From: Mycolicibacterium sp. HK-90
GTDB lineage: Bacteria; Actinomycetota; Actinomycetes; Mycobacteriales; Mycobacteriaceae
Direction of reading: 5' to 3'
DNA: 64,000 bases
NCBI RefSeq assembly: GCF_030486405.1
Contig: NZ_CP129613.1
Location: forward strand, 6,386,001-6,450,000
Below are positions 17,617-27,420 of this stretch, one piece after another. A model generated the notes under the pieces. The model searched no databases, was not told where the DNA came from, and was given only the letters and a program-made list of their open reading frames with translations. Position numbers and translations under genes: made by a program. Numbering within the stretch: position 1 is the stretch's first letter; each line of letters begins with the position of its first letter.

Positions 17617-18452
17617 CTGCCTGCCGCGGCCAGCCGAGCCCGCTCCCGCATCGACGCGACGACGCCGCCGTCGTTCAGGATGTCCGTGCCGGTGAGGTAG
17701 CCCGCGCGCTCGCCGGCGCAGTAGGCCAGCAGATCGGCCATCTCCTCCGGCTTGCCCCAGCGCGGCACCGCGGCGTCCGCGACCATCGCGCCCGCCCCGG
17801 CCTGCTCCTCCAGCCGGCCCATCTCGGTGTCGATCGAGCCTGGGGAGACGGAGACGATCCGGACGCCGCGACCGTTGAACCGCTCGGCCTGCGACGAGCT
17901 GTACCACTTCACGAACGCCTTGCTGATGGCATAGGACAGGCCCGACCGCATCTCTTCGGGTGCCATGCCGCACGCCGCGAGCATCTCCGTGAGAAACCGC
18001 TCCTGGTCCTGCAGGGCCAGCGGAAAGTGCTGCGCCGGAATGATTTCCTCCGGTAGCAGATGGGCCGCCATCGAGGCCACGTTGACGATCGCGGCCCCTT
18101 CGGCCGCGGTCGCGAAGAAGGCCTCGTTCACGTGGAGCGTGCCGAGCGCGTTGGTGCGCATGACGTACTCGGCATCTCCCATGCTCGGGCTGACCCCGGC
18201 CGCGTGGATGACCGCACTGACCGTGCCGACACCGGACGCCGCCTCCAACAACCGATCGACGGCGGTCCGGTCGGTGACATCGGCGTTCACGATCGTGGCC
18301 GCGACACCCTCGTCGGCCAACGTGGCGGCCGCGGCGTCGAGACGGTCCTGCCGGACGTCGCACAACACCACGGCCTGGTCCCGGCCGACGACCTTGGCCG
18401 TCGCCAGCCCCATGCCACCCGCACCGCCTGTGATCACCGTCACCCGTGTCAT
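17613..18452 (-). CDS. Short-chain dehydrogenase/reductase
   Basis: This 279-residue SDR has TGGAGGMG near residue 8 for NAD(P) binding and an Asp (LCDVRQ) after the second strand, which favours NAD(H). The Asn-rich motif is HAAG instead of NNAG, the catalytic Ser is in VASM, and the pair is YAISK near residue 184. A long insertion (about residues 140-172) precedes the Tyr. Such 3-alpha-hydroxysteroid dehydrogenase-like proteins are common in mycobacteria; the substrate is unknown. The ATG at 18452 fits the family start better than the upstream GTG. Confidence 0.85.
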   Translation of the reverse strand: MTRVTVITGGAGGMGLATAKVVGRDQAVVLCDVRQDRLDAAAATLADEGVAATIVNADVTDRTAVDRLLEAASGVGTVSAVIHAAGVSPSMGDAEYVMRTNALGTLHVNEAFFATAAEGAAIVNVASMAAHLLPEEIIPAQHFPLALQDQERFLTEMLAACGMAPEEMRSGLSYAISKAFVKWYSSSQAERFNGRGVRIVSVSPGSIDTEMGRLEEQAGAGAMVADAAVPRWGKPEEMADLLAYCAGERAGYLTGTDILNDGGVVASMRERARLAAAGS

Positions 18453-18582
18453 GGCTAGCACGGTATACGGCAGATTCGGGCACCCGCGCCGGGGGTGCGA
18501 GGCGGGTGCTCAGCACGTTCCCGACGGCAATCTGACGAGCTCCGCTGTGCGACTGAACAGACCGGCATATAACCGAATAGTG

Positions 18583-19482
18583 ATGACACGGCGCAACGGT
18601 GGCAGACCGCATGCCATGACGTGTCCGTTCTGCGGCTCCGACCTGGATGCCGCGGGCACTTGCGCCCGCTGCGGGCGGGTGCACGACGCGGTGGCGACCG
18701 GGTGGCGTCCCGACCCGACGGCGCGGCATGAGGGCCGCTACTTCGTGACCGGGCATCCCACGAACCGGGTCCGCGACGGCCGGGCCACGTCGACCGACCC
18801 GGCCGGCGGCCGGACCCTGCCGGATTACCTGGAGTTACCCGGCCCGAGCATCCGGTCGACCTGGCTGGCCACCGGTGCGGCCACGCTCATCATCGTGCTG
18901 ACGGCCGCCGTGGTGTGGGTGCTGCTGGTGGCGAGCCGAAGGACGCCACCCCCGCCGGAAACCGGGTATCTCGCGGCGCTCCAGGACGCCGGTCTCAGCG
19001 ATCAGTTCAATTCCGACGCCAACGCCGTCGCCCACGGCAGGCAGGTGTGTCGCCGGCTCGAAGACGGTGAGCCCCAACAGGGGTCACCGGCCGACAAGAT
19101 CGCGGTCGAGACGTTCTGCCCCCACTTTTCGCAGGGCTTCCACATCCTCGAAACCATCACGGTAACCGGCACCTTCGTGCTCCATGACAATGCCGGCGTC
19201 GGCGGTATCGCCTCGGACGGAACAGCCTGCCAGGGCGCGAACGGCTACGACGACGTCAACGCCGGCACCGCGGTCACCATCAAGAACGGCAAGGCCGAGA
19301 TCCTGGCCGCCACGACACTCGGACCCGGCAAGAGCGGCACCACCAACTGCACCTTCACCTTCACCGTGCCCCTGACCGAGGGCCAGGACCGTTATGTCCT
19401 GTCCGTCGGACGTCGCGGCGAATTCAGCTATACCTTCGAACAGCTTGTGGCCAAAGGCATCCAGATCACGCTCGGTCAGTGA
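18583..19482 (+). CDS. Zinc-ribbon and DUF732-type membrane protein
   Basis: This 299-residue protein has an N-terminal zinc ribbon (CPFCG and CARCG pairs near residues 14-32), a disordered linker, one transmembrane helix (LATGAATLIIVLTAAVVWVL), then an extracytoplasmic DUF732-like helical region (YLAALQDAGL to FCPHF) and a final beta-rich domain ending near the C-terminus. The last domain is found C-terminally in many mycobacterial lipoproteins. The function of none of these parts is established. ATG codons occur at 18583 and 18616 and the choice is uncertain. Confidence 0.72.
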   Translation: MTRRNGGRPHAMTCPFCGSDLDAAGTCARCGRVHDAVATGWRPDPTARHEGRYFVTGHPTNRVRDGRATSTDPAGGRTLPDYLELPGPSIRSTWLATGAATLIIVLTAAVVWVLLVASRRTPPPPETGYLAALQDAGLSDQFNSDANAVAHGRQVCRRLEDGEPQQGSPADKIAVETFCPHFSQGFHILETITVTGTFVLHDNAGVGGIASDGTACQGANGYDDVNAGTAVTIKNGKAEILAATTLGPGKSGTTNCTFTFTVPLTEGQDRYVLSVGRRGEFSYTFEQLVAKGIQITLGQ

Positions 19483-19714
19483 CGTTTGCGAAATTCGCAC
19501 GCCGAAGCACAGTTACGCCGTCGGTTCCCGCGGCCATATCACGGCCGACGCCGCCGGTCGGAAACGATGCGGTCACGAGTCCGGCGCGCTCGCGTGACAA
19601 CCGCGTATCCATCTGAGTACTTCCGTGGACATCGATTCCGGGCGGCCCTACCGTTCAGCTCTGACAATCCTCTTAGTTCTCATTTCCAGGCACAATCAAG
19701 GGAGTCGGTCGGGG

Positions 19715-20176
19715 ATGACCACCTTTGCTCGAACAAGGGTCAAAACTGTTGTCAGCGCAGGCTTGTGCGCAACCGCAGTCGTGACCGCAGTGGCGTTGAG
19801 TCCACACGCCGCAGCAGTGCAACTCAAGACGGGCGGATACAAGTGCGCCGGAGCGGCCGGAGCGGCGCCCGCCGCACCGTGTGCGGCCCCAGCGGTGGAA
19901 GCCGCGGGCGTCGCTCCGCCGGTCGCCGTCCCACCGGGACCTCTCGCCCCGCCTCCCGCCGTTCCCCCGGTGCCCCTCGCACCGCCGCCGGTGGTCCCGC
20001 CGGTGCCCCTCGCGCCGCCGGTACCTGTCGTCCCCGCCGCCCCAGCTCCCGTGGCCGCACCAGCCGCGGCGCCGGTGGCGGTCGCCGCAGGCACCCCGAC
20101 CGGAAAGGGCGTGCCGACCACCTCACCCGGCGGCGGACCGGTCGCGGGCACACCGACCCTGCCCGGCCCGGGGTAG
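19715..20176 (+). CDS. Secreted Ala/Pro/Val-rich low-complexity protein
   Basis: This 153-residue protein has a clear signal peptide (basic start, hydrophobic VVSAGLCATAVVTAVALS, Ala-rich cleavage near residue 33). The mature part is mostly Pro, Ala and Val, with repeated blocks such as PPxVPPVPLAPP, and is probably disordered and wall-associated. No catalytic motif is seen. The ATG at 19715 follows a GGGAG site. A strong terminator follows at 20201. Confidence 0.7.
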   Translation: MTTFARTRVKTVVSAGLCATAVVTAVALSPHAAAVQLKTGGYKCAGAAGAAPAAPCAAPAVEAAGVAPPVAVPPGPLAPPPAVPPVPLAPPPVVPPVPLAPPVPVVPAAPAPVAAPAAAPVAVAAGTPTGKGVPTTSPGGGPVAGTPTLPGPG

Positions 20177-20200
20177 TCGCCTTCGGCACATTGCGTCAGA

Positions 20201-20232
20201 AAAGGCGCCTGGCTTGCCGGCCAGGCGCCTTT
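20201..20232. terminator. Intrinsic bidirectional terminator
   Basis: A perfect 13-bp stem (AAAGGCGCCTGGC at 20201-20213 with its complement at 20220-20232) has a 6-base loop, A-tract on the left and T-tract on the right. It lies between the convergent proline-rich gene and the L,D-transpeptidase gene, and can terminate both. Confidence 0.92.
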
Positions 20233-20276
20233 CTCATGTCTTCACGTGCTGTTCTTCACTTGCGGTACGGGATTCG

Positions 20277-21086
20277 TCACTCCTGCACGATCACCGGGTC
20301 GCCGACGTTGACCGTGTTGAAATACCACTCGGCGGCCGCCGGGATCAGGCTGATGCAGCCGTGGCTCGTGTTCTCCAACCCCATCGACGGCACGGCCCAC
20401 GGGGCGGAGTGCACGAAGATCCCGCGATGGGTGATGCGGACGGCGTAGTCCACCTCAAGCAGGTAACCGTCCGCCGCATCGACCGGAATGCCCACACTGC
20501 TCGAATCCATGGTCACCGTGCGCTCTTTCGCGAGGACGGTGTAGGTGCCGACGGGGGTCGAATACTCGGGGCGTCCCATGGAAGCCAGCAGCACCCCCTC
20601 CTCGCCGGCGTGCGGCAGGTGGTGCGGCGCAGGCAGCGGGACCGGTGGTTCCTCGCCGATCCCGTCGATCGTCACGGTGAAGGTGTGTTCGGAGATGTCG
20701 GCGACACCGATTACGGCTGGGCCCGTTTGGAATTGCGTCCGCATGCCACCCACCGACAGCATCACGGTGCTGTGTGCCGGCCAGAACTCGGCAGGCGTCC
20801 ACTGCACGACCTTGGTGTCCAGCCATTCGTATGTGCCCGTGCGGACCGGCGTCGACTTCAGCCCCAGCGCACGTTCGACCGCCGACCGGTTGGTCACCGG
20901 ATTCTTGAACGTCACCACCACGGGGTGGCCCACCCCGACGGGCGTGCCCTCGGTCGGTGCGACCGATTCGATGGCCGACGTCAACGGCAGACTCACCGCC
21001 GCCGTGTCGACGCTGTCGGTATCACCCCAGTAGTAGGTCATGGCGACCACGACCAACACGAGAACACCTTGCACAACCGCGCGCAT
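20277..21086 (-). CDS. L,D-transpeptidase (YkuD) with N-terminal anchor
   Basis: This 269-residue protein starts with one hydrophobic helix (residues 5-18) that may be a signal anchor, followed by an Ig-like domain of mycobacterial Ldt enzymes (about 45-150) and the YkuD catalytic domain. The active site shows His226 (FVHSAPW), His242 and nucleophile Cys244 in SHGCISL. The usual Asn two residues after the Cys is Ser here. Ldt enzymes make 3-3 crosslinks in peptidoglycan, and their thioester chemistry is carbapenem-sensitive. Its length is close to that of the short mycobacterial type (about 270 residues). The ATG at 21086 has a GAGGA site. Confidence 0.9.
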   Translation of the reverse strand: MRAVVQGVLVLVVVAMTYYWGDTDSVDTAAVSLPLTSAIESVAPTEGTPVGVGHPVVVTFKNPVTNRSAVERALGLKSTPVRTGTYEWLDTKVVQWTPAEFWPAHSTVMLSVGGMRTQFQTGPAVIGVADISEHTFTVTIDGIGEEPPVPLPAPHHLPHAGEEGVLLASMGRPEYSTPVGTYTVLAKERTVTMDSSSVGIPVDAADGYLLEVDYAVRITHRGIFVHSAPWAVPSMGLENTSHGCISLIPAAAEWYFNTVNVGDPVIVQE

Positions 21087-21246
21087 CAATTCGATTCCTC
21101 TGCGATGCCCCCATGATCTTGAACGTTGTCATGGTATGGGCCGGCAGGTGCGCGAATGTGTAGTCACACGTTGACAATTCGGTCAAGCGTTCGCAACGTT
21201 TCGGCCACGGCAGGCGGGCAGCAAACGGAGCCGTCGTAACGGAGGG

Positions 21247-21513
21247 TCAGTCTCCGAGAGTCTCGCCGCGGGCGGCGTTCAGTTTGAGGACCCGCGCGCA
21301 GGAAAGTGGTGTCACCCGGTTGTTGGTCCGCAGGCCCGGCTGCACCGAACGCTGAGATTCGACGTCAAGCTCGTCGCCTTCGCCGTCGAACCGATACGAC
21401 GACGGATGCCTTCGCATGGCCGCGGCGAGCTCACGGGAGTACCGCTGCGACGAACACCAGAGCGGGTGTGTCGCCAGCTCGATGACCGTCGAGCCGGCAG
21501 CTTCTGTCGCCAT
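21247..21513 (-). CDS. Small hypothetical protein
   Basis: This 88-residue basic protein begins at ATG 21513 with GGAGG 10 bases upstream. It has no signal peptide, transmembrane helix or recognised motif. A Cys-containing segment CSSQRYSRELAAAMRRHP lies near the N-terminus and VTPLSCARVLKLNAA near the C-terminus. I do not recognise it. It is monocistronic between the L,D-transpeptidase and the CvnA-like gene, on the opposite strand to CvnA. Confidence 0.5.
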   Translation of the reverse strand: MATEAAGSTVIELATHPLWCSSQRYSRELAAAMRRHPSSYRFDGEGDELDVESQRSVQPGLRTNNRVTPLSCARVLKLNAARGETLGD

Positions 21514-21997
21514 CTTCAATGACCTCCAGCGGAGCTTCACGGCACTTGCACTCAGTACCAAGCGTGCTCGGCCAAGCTGTGACGACGCATCGAGTTGGCC
21601 GTGGACTTATTAAGGATCCCTCTTAGGCGGCGTTTACACACTGAAAGTGCCGCGACAGAGACGCAATTCACACTCCAGGATTTGACATTGTTTGCTGTCA
21701 TCGTTTGCGCCCGATGCCCTGATCGACCGATCAAGATCATCGCCGGAGCAGGTGCCAGCAACGCCGGCGTGGCCACCGCGGCAGAATCCCCGTCAGAGGG
21801 GCCGCAACAATCGCAGCATCTTCTTACATTGTGTGGAAACCCGCACGTAGGGCGAGCACACAAATTAAGGAAGCACGCCAGCGAACGCGCCGCCCTTCGC
21901 CCCGTCGATGCAGAATCGTTACCTATCATTTACCCTGTCCCGTGGCCGAGTTCTCCCTGCCAGAACGTCAATTAACTCGGCGGAGGGTGGTACGGCC
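21514..21997. other. 484-bp intergenic region before the conservon
   Basis: This stretch has no convincing gene. It is less GC-rich than its surroundings, with an AT tract near 21600-21700. TTGACA at 21682-21687 and TATCAT near 21926 are possible promoter parts for the operon, but their spacing does not make a single promoter. An in-frame ATG at 21908 would extend the CvnA protein by 30 residues but lacks a ribosome site. Confidence 0.5.
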
Positions 21998-24631
21998 GTG
22001 GATGCACACGATCCCAGCGTCGGTGAGCATGCGCGTCCGACCGCGTCTCGGGTCGCGATCGAAGGCTGGCCGCTGCGATGGAAAGTCGCGGCGACCTTGG
22101 TATTGCCGATCCTGCTCGCGGCGACGTTCGGCGCAGTCCGGATCTACAACGAGCTGTCCACCGCATCGCGGTTGAACGTCGCGTCCGACAACGCCGTGAT
22201 CGTGGTGCCCGCGGTGGAGTTGGTCGACCGGCTCGACGGCCTGGCATACGCCGCCGCCTCGGGTGCACCGACCGACGAAGCCCGCGCCCAGTTCGACGAG
22301 AGCGCCGCGGCCCTGGCCACTCTGGTCACCTCGGCCGAATTCGACCCGGCCGTCGCCGCGCAGCTGACCTCCGCGGCCTCCACGGCCAAGACCCTGCGCG
22401 ACGACATCAACTCGGGGCCCATTCCGCACCGGTTGATCGCCGAGCGTGTGCAGGACGTGACCTCGGGAGTGATCTCCGCGATCGCGTCGACCACCGCGAC
22501 GGTCGACGATCGCACCGTGAGCCCGATCGCGGACCAGCTCGTCAACAGTCTCGCCGCGCAACGCGCATTGACGACGCAGCGGATTCTGATCGCCGCGCCG
22601 GACTTCCTCGATTCGGACGAGCTGCGCACCGAGGTGGCCGACGCGGCAGGAGCCGAAGCGGCGGCGATCGACCGGCTCGGCCAGCCGACCCCGACCGAAG
22701 AGTCCGCGGCGTTGCGCACGGAATCCGATGTCCGCCGCGACACCTATACCCAGCCGCTCAGCGAGGGTGTGCACGCACCGGCATTCACCGGCGCGATGCG
22801 GGCCAGCGTCGACCAGTACCGAGCGATGACCGAACGACTGGCATCCGACCTCGACGGCACGCTGCATCAGCGGGCCAACGCACTGCGGTCCGACGCGCTG
22901 CGCGACACCGCGATCATCCTCGGTGCGGTGCTCGCCGCCCTGGTGTTCGCCCTGGCTGTCGGCCGCTCACTGATCCGGTCGATCGGCCGTCTGCGCCGCG
23001 GCGCCCTGCACGTCGCGCAGGTCGAACTGCCCGAGGAGATCGAGCGACTCAGCAAGGGTGGCGGCGTCCCGGACATCACCGCGCTGCCGGTCCGCACCAG
23101 AGAAGAGGTGGGGCAGCTCGCTCGCGCGATCGACGACATCCACGCCCAGGCGGTGCGCCTGGCCGGCGAGCACGGTGTCCGCCTGCAGATCGGCGACATG
23201 TTCGAGACCCTGTCCCGCCGTAGCCGCTCGCTCGTGGAAGAGCAGCTGGCTCTGATCGAGACACTCGAGCTCGACGAAGAGGACCCGGTCCGGCTGGATC
23301 ACCTGTTCCGCCTCGATCACCTCGCGACCCGCATGCGCCGCAACGGCGACAACCTTCTGGTGCTCGCGGACACGGTGGAGCGGCACCGCACATCGGCGCC
23401 CGTCGCGCTGCCCGACATGCTGCGCGCCGCGATGTCCGAGGTCGAGGAGTACCGCCGCGTCCAGGTCGGCCACCTGGCCGACGTCTCGATCGCCGGCTCG
23501 GCAGCCGGCGATATCGGCCACCTGATCGCCGAACTGCTCGACAATGCGCTGCGGTACTCGCCGCCGGAATCGCCGGTGATGGTGACGGTCGGCCGCGCGG
23601 TTGACGCCGGCTTGTTGGTCGAGGTGGCCGACCGCGGGCTGGGCATGTCAAAGGAAGACCTGACCATCGCGAACGAGCGGCTCGCGCTCGGTGGCGAGGT
23701 CACCTCCGAAACCGCCAAGCGCATGGGTCTGTTCGTGGTCGGCCGGTTGGCCCGCCGTCACGACGCGACGGTGCGGCTGCGCACCACCTCGGCCCTGACC
23801 GAACGGCCCGGCGTGACCGCGAGCGTGCACCTGCCCGGAACGCTCATCGCCCCGAGCGCGATGGACGCGTTCGAGGATCTGCACGCGGGCACGTTCGCCG
23901 ACTCGCGCCCGCGGCCCACCGGGAACGGGCGGGGTGCGCACCGCAGCGAGCGCGACAACGGTGCCGCGCCGGCCCACCCCAACGGTGCGCAGCCGGCGTC
24001 GTTCGGCGAACCCGAGCGCGAGTCGGGCACCCCCGTCCAGGCCACCGTGAACGGGCTGCCGAAGCGCTCCCCTGGCGCCAGCGGGGTCAACGGCTTCCCG
24101 GCTGCCGATGCCGTGAAAGCCCCGGCACCCACGCAGGAGCCGGAACGCCGGCAGCGAGGCAACCCGCTGTCGTACTTCACGACGTCCACCACAGCCCCGG
24201 CCGAACCGGCACCATCCGCTCCCGAACCGCCCTCGGCCCCGGCCCCGGCTCCGGCCACCGAAGGTATGCGGCTGGACATCGAGTCCGAGAGTGCGCCGAT
24301 CTTCGAGCGGATGGCCTCCGAGTGGCTGATGGACCCGACCGCGCCGGAATCGCGCTCCCGCGTCTGGGCCAGCTCCGCCGACGCGAGCTGGGCCGCTGCC
24401 GCGAAGGCTGTCGAGCAGGAACCCAAGCGGCACACCGCATCCGGACTGCCGATTCGCGAACGGGGCGCGCGCCTGGTGCCCGATGAGGCAAGATCGGAAT
24501 CCCACGCCCGTGCCGACGCGGCCAACGATCCCGCGGCCATCCGCGACATCCTGAGCCGGCAGCTGGCCGGCGTTCGCAGGGGCCGAGCCGAGACCGACGC
24601 AGCACACCGCCGAATCGAAGGAGATCGATGA
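21998..24631 (+). CDS. CvnA-like sensor histidine kinase of a conservon
   Basis: This 877-residue membrane protein starts with a cytoplasmic segment, has TM1 (about 31-50), a long extracytoplasmic sensor region of NIT-like helical type (about 50-300) and TM2 (about 304-325). A HAMP-like linker and a HisKA-like [10 protein letters not shown] helix follow, and the ATPase domain has its N-box ([12 protein letters not shown] near 512), G-box DRGLGM near 545 and a second G-rich region near 577. The C-terminal third (about 640-877) is disordered and Pro/Ala-rich. I chose the GTG at 21998, with GGAGG before it. It is the first gene of a four-gene conservon. Confidence 0.88.
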   Translation: MDAHDPSVGEHARPTASRVAIEGWPLRWKVAATLVLPILLAATFGAVRIYNELSTASRLNVASDNAVIVVPAVELVDRLDGLAYAAASGAPTDEARAQFDESAAALATLVTSAEFDPAVAAQLTSAASTAKTLRDDINSGPIPHRLIAERVQDVTSGVISAIASTTATVDDRTVSPIADQLVNSLAAQRALTTQRILIAAPDFLDSDELRTEVADAAGAEAAAIDRLGQPTPTEESAALRTESDVRRDTYTQPLSEGVHAPAFTGAMRASVDQYRAMTERLASDLDGTLHQRANALRSDALRDTAIILGAVLAALVFALAVGRSLIRSIGRLRRGALHVAQVELPEEIERLSKGGGVPDITALPVRTREEVGQLARAIDDIHAQAVRLAGEHGVRLQIGDMFETLSRRSRSLVEEQLALIETLELDEEDPVRLDHLFRLDHLATRMRRNGDNLLVLADTVERHRTSAPVALPDMLRAAMSEVEEYRRVQVGHLADVSIAGSAAGDIGHLIAELLDNALRYSPPESPVMVTVGRAVDAGLLVEVADRGLGMSKEDLTIANERLALGGEVTSETAKRMGLFVVGRLARRHDATVRLRTTSALTERPGVTASVHLPGTLIAPSAMDAFEDLHAGTFADSRPRPTGNGRGAHRSERDNGAAPAHPNGAQPASFGEPERESGTPVQATVNGLPKRSPGASGVNGFPAADAVKAPAPTQEPERRQRGNPLSYFTTSTTAPAEPAPSAPEPPSAPAPAPATEGMRLDIESESAPIFERMASEWLMDPTAPESRSRVWASSADASWAAAAKAVEQEPKRHTASGLPIRERGARLVPDEARSESHARADAANDPAAIRDILSRQLAGVRRGRAETDAAHRRIEGDR

Positions 24632-25074
24632 ACACCGGCACGCAATCCCAAGGTCGGCCCGCCGGGTCTGCTGCACCGTCCTCAGGGACCCTCGACTGGT
24701 TCGTGTCGAACTTCGTCCGCGACGTGCCGGGGGTGTCCCACGCGATTCTGGTGTCGGCCGACGGCCTGCTGATGGCGTCCAACTCACACCTGCCGTCCGA
24801 CCGCGCGGAGCAATTGGCCGCTGTCACATCCGGTTTGGCGAGCCTGTCGACCGGCGCCGCCCGGTTGTTCGAGGCCGGGAACGTTCGTCAGTCCATCGTC
24901 GAGATGGACGACGGATTCCTGCTGTTGATGGGTGTCGGCAACGGGTCGTACCTGGCCACCCTGGCGTCGATCTCGTGCGACATCGGCCAGGTCGGATACG
25001 AGATGGCGCTGCTCGTCGACCGGGTCGGCAAGACCGTGGAGGCCACTCCGCGGGCCACGCGTGGAGCTCGATGA
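24628..25074 (+). CDS. Roadblock/LC7-domain protein, CvnB-like
   Basis: This 148-residue protein is a single roadblock/LC7 domain: it begins with the [27 protein letters not shown] segment and has the core beta sheet and helices to about residue 140. Such proteins act as GTPase-activating or scaffolding partners of Ras-like GTPases. It overlaps CvnA by 4 bases, so translation is coupled, and its stop codon overlaps the ATG of the DUF742 gene. Confidence 0.92.
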   Translation: MNTGTQSQGRPAGSAAPSSGTLDWFVSNFVRDVPGVSHAILVSADGLLMASNSHLPSDRAEQLAAVTSGLASLSTGAARLFEAGNVRQSIVEMDDGFLLLMGVGNGSYLATLASISCDIGQVGYEMALLVDRVGKTVEATPRATRGAR

Positions 25075-25445
25075 CGCTCAGCATGGACAAACCCCAGAAG
25101 CCGTCGGCCAGTCGGGCCAGGCCGTACACACTGACCGGGGGACGTACCCGGGCCCGCGTCGAGATGCCCATCGAGGCTCCGGTGGAGGCCCTGTTGTCCG
25201 GCGGCGAGCTCGACTGCGCGCCCGGCGACATCCCCGCCGTCATCGTCCGGTTGTGCAGCGAGCGACCATCGATCGCCGAGATCTCGGCCCATGCCGGGCT
25301 GCCCATCGGCGTAACCCGGGTGCTGGTCGGCGATCTGGTGGACAGCGGCCACCTCCGGGTGCACGCCACGCTGACCGACCGTTCGACCGTTGCGGAACGG
25401 CGCCGACTGATCGAAAGGACCCTCAGTGGATTACGCGCAATCTGA
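25071..25445 (+). CDS. DUF742 protein, CvnC-like
   Basis: This 124-residue DUF742 protein has a conserved [12 protein letters not shown] segment near the N-terminus and a winged-helix-like body ([23 protein letters not shown]). Its function is not established; it is always found between roadblock and GTPase genes in conservons. The ATG at 25071 overlaps the previous stop codon, and GGAG lies upstream. Its 3' end overlaps the GTPase gene by 20 bases. Confidence 0.9.
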   Translation: MTLSMDKPQKPSASRARPYTLTGGRTRARVEMPIEAPVEALLSGGELDCAPGDIPAVIVRLCSERPSIAEISAHAGLPIGVTRVLVGDLVDSGHLRVHATLTDRSTVAERRRLIERTLSGLRAI

Positions 25446-26010
25446 CTCCGGCACCACGGTGTCGTCGACGAAGATCGTGGTCGCGGGCGGCTTCGGCGTC
25501 GGCAAGACCACGTTCGTCGGCGCCGTGTCGGAGATCGTGCCGTTGCGCACCGAGGCCCTCGTCACCAATGCCTCGCAGGGGTATGACGACCTCGACGCCA
25601 TTCCCGGCAAGGAAACCACCACGGTTGCAATGGATTTCGGCCGGATCACGATCGCCGACGATCTGGTGCTGTACCTGTTCGGCACACCGGGGCAGCGACG
25701 GTTCTGGTTCATGTGGGACGACCTGGTCCACGGCGCGATCGGCGCGGTGGTGCTCGTCGACACCCGCAGACTCGAGGACAGCTTCGCGGCCGTCGACTTC
25801 TTCGAGGCCCGCAGCCTGCCGTTCTTGATCGCGGTCAACCAGTTCGAGGATTCCCCGACTCACACCGTCGAGGAGCTGCGCGAGGCCCTCTCCGTCTCCC
25901 CCACCGTTCCGATCATCAATGTCGACGCCCGGCAACGTGAATCGGCGAAGAACGCGTTGATCGCGATCACCTCATTTGCCCTCGATCGTCTGCCGACGAC
26001 CGCGATCTGA
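25426..26010 (+). CDS. MglA-like small GTPase, CvnD-like
   Basis: This 194-residue protein has a P-loop GGFGVGKTT (about 21-29), a G3 motif GTPGQ rather than DxxGQ, a G4 segment NQFED instead of NKxD, and a DAR in the G5 position. These departures are typical of CvnD/MglA-type GTPases. It would switch between GTP and GDP states under control of the roadblock protein. The GTG start at 25426 lies inside the DUF742 gene, so it is coupled to it. Confidence 0.9.
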   Translation: MDYAQSDSGTTVSSTKIVVAGGFGVGKTTFVGAVSEIVPLRTEALVTNASQGYDDLDAIPGKETTTVAMDFGRITIADDLVLYLFGTPGQRRFWFMWDDLVHGAIGAVVLVDTRRLEDSFAAVDFFEARSLPFLIAVNQFEDSPTHTVEELREALSVSPTVPIINVDARQRESAKNALIAITSFALDRLPTTAI

Positions 26011-26047
26011 TCTCCCCCGAAAGTCTCCCAGCCCAGAGGAACGCACG

Positions 26048-26833
26048 ATGAACCACCAAGTACACCACTTCGACATGGGCCTCTGGCTGCTGTTCCTGGC
26101 GTACATCGTCTCGGTGACCGGCTCGGTCGTCGGGCTCGCATGTACCCGTTGCGGCGCAACGGCAACCGACGGACGCGACCGGCTGCGCTGGCTGCTCATG
26201 GCGTCGATCGCCATCGGCGGCGTCGGTATCTGGCTCATGCACTTCATCGCGATGCTGGGCTTCGCGATTCCCAGCAGCATGGTCCGGTACCACCTCGGCT
26301 GGACGGTCGTCTCCGCGGTGCTGGCGATCGCGGCGGTGTTCGTCGGGTTGATCACGATCGGCCGCACCTTCGATCTGCGCCGGCTTCTCGCCGGCGGCGT
26401 GATCACCGGCCTGGCCGTCGCGGTGATGCACTACACCGGCATGTGGGCGGTGCAGATGCAGGGCACGATCTCCTACGACACCACGCTGGTCGTCCTGTCC
26501 TTCGTGATCGCCGTCGTCGCGGCCACCGCGGCACTGTGGTTCACCCAGGTGCTCGAATCGCGCGGGCTCCGGTTCGTCGCAGGCCTCGTCATGGGCGTCG
26601 CCGTCACCGGCATGCACTACACCGGGATGGCCGCGGTGCGCGTGAACGTCGACCACACGCTGCCGGTTCCCGGTGGCCCCGAGGTGTTCTCGTTCCTGTT
26701 CCCGGTCTTCGTGATCGGCCTGTTGGCCCTCGTCGTCCCCATCACCGCCGTGATGCTGGCCAGTGACAGCAACGCCGACGAGGACGAGGTCGAGGCCCGG
26801 ACCGTGGCCACCTCCGCCGGGCGGCATCGGTAA
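26048..26833 (+). CDS. MHYT-domain membrane sensor protein
   Basis: This 261-residue integral membrane protein has seven predicted transmembrane helices and MHYT motifs at 64-67 (MHFI, degenerate), 127-130 (MHYTGM) and 189-192 (MHYTGM). MHYT domains are proposed to bind metal through the Met and His residues and to sense oxygen, CO or NO. The protein has no attached kinase, cyclase or GGDEF module, so it may signal through the conservon in front of it. Its start follows the GTPase stop codon by 37 bases with an AGAGGA ribosome site. Confidence 0.9.
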   Translation: MNHQVHHFDMGLWLLFLAYIVSVTGSVVGLACTRCGATATDGRDRLRWLLMASIAIGGVGIWLMHFIAMLGFAIPSSMVRYHLGWTVVSAVLAIAAVFVGLITIGRTFDLRRLLAGGVITGLAVAVMHYTGMWAVQMQGTISYDTTLVVLSFVIAVVAATAALWFTQVLESRGLRFVAGLVMGVAVTGMHYTGMAAVRVNVDHTLPVPGGPEVFSFLFPVFVIGLLALVVPITAVMLASDSNADEDEVEARTVATSAGRHR

Positions 26834-26853
26834 CCACGGGCACCGGGCGGCAA

Positions 26854-27327
26854 TCAGAAGAGCCGGTAGGCCTCGCGGGAGATCGAGAAGCCGTGACCGG
26901 ATCCGGTGTCACGACACGTCATTCCCGCCTCCGTACTCTCACAGCGGATGGGGCCCGCGGTGATCGCCGCGCCGTAGGCCAGCGGTTCAGCGGAGCCCGT
27001 TCGTGCGGTGTCACCCGCACACACGAGGTGCGCCTGTTTGCCGGCCCCGAGCGAGATGCCCTGGCCGTAATCGAGCCGGCAATCAGCCGGACGCGGCGGC
27101 GGTGACCAATCGCGCTGGTCGATATCGCACCGCACGCCGGTCGGGCTGAGCTGGCAACCGACATTGCCGCTCGGGGACTGGAAGGCGGTGAGCTCGTCGA
27201 CCTCCCGGTCCCCCGGCGCGGCGTTCGCCGATGCCATCGCCGAGAATCCGGCGGCCACGAACACCAGGACAGTCGCGACATCTCGCGCGAACGCGGCGGA
27301 TCGACTGGCCCCTCTGATTTGCAGCAT
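26854..27327 (-). CDS. Secreted DUF6636-like protein
   Basis: This 157-residue protein has a signal peptide (hydrophobic stretch ending near ANAAPGD). The mature part has six cysteines and the patterns FQSPSGNVGCQ and RCDIDQRDW, which resemble the actinobacterial DUF6636 family. No function is known. I used the ATG at 27327 because a GGAGGGGG site lies 5 bases upstream; the longer reading of 5 residues is less likely. The gene is convergent with the MHYT gene, with 20 bases between the stop codons. Confidence 0.78.
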   Translation of the reverse strand: MLQIRGASRSAAFARDVATVLVFVAAGFSAMASANAAPGDREVDELTAFQSPSGNVGCQLSPTGVRCDIDQRDWSPPPRPADCRLDYGQGISLGAGKQAHLVCAGDTARTGSAEPLAYGAAITAGPIRCESTEAGMTCRDTGSGHGFSISREAYRLF

Positions 27328-27420
27328 GGCTGCCCCCTCCATTCCACCATCTGACCGGCGGCCCCACCGATCGATGCTACGAGCGACCCCGGGATGTGAA
27401 CACCCCCTGCGGGACGCCGG

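Noticed and set aside
21552..21929. Possible 125-residue gene on the minus strand in the gap before the conservon
   Set aside because: It has no ribosome site and no recognisable motif, and it lies over AT-rich intergenic sequence; more likely non-coding.
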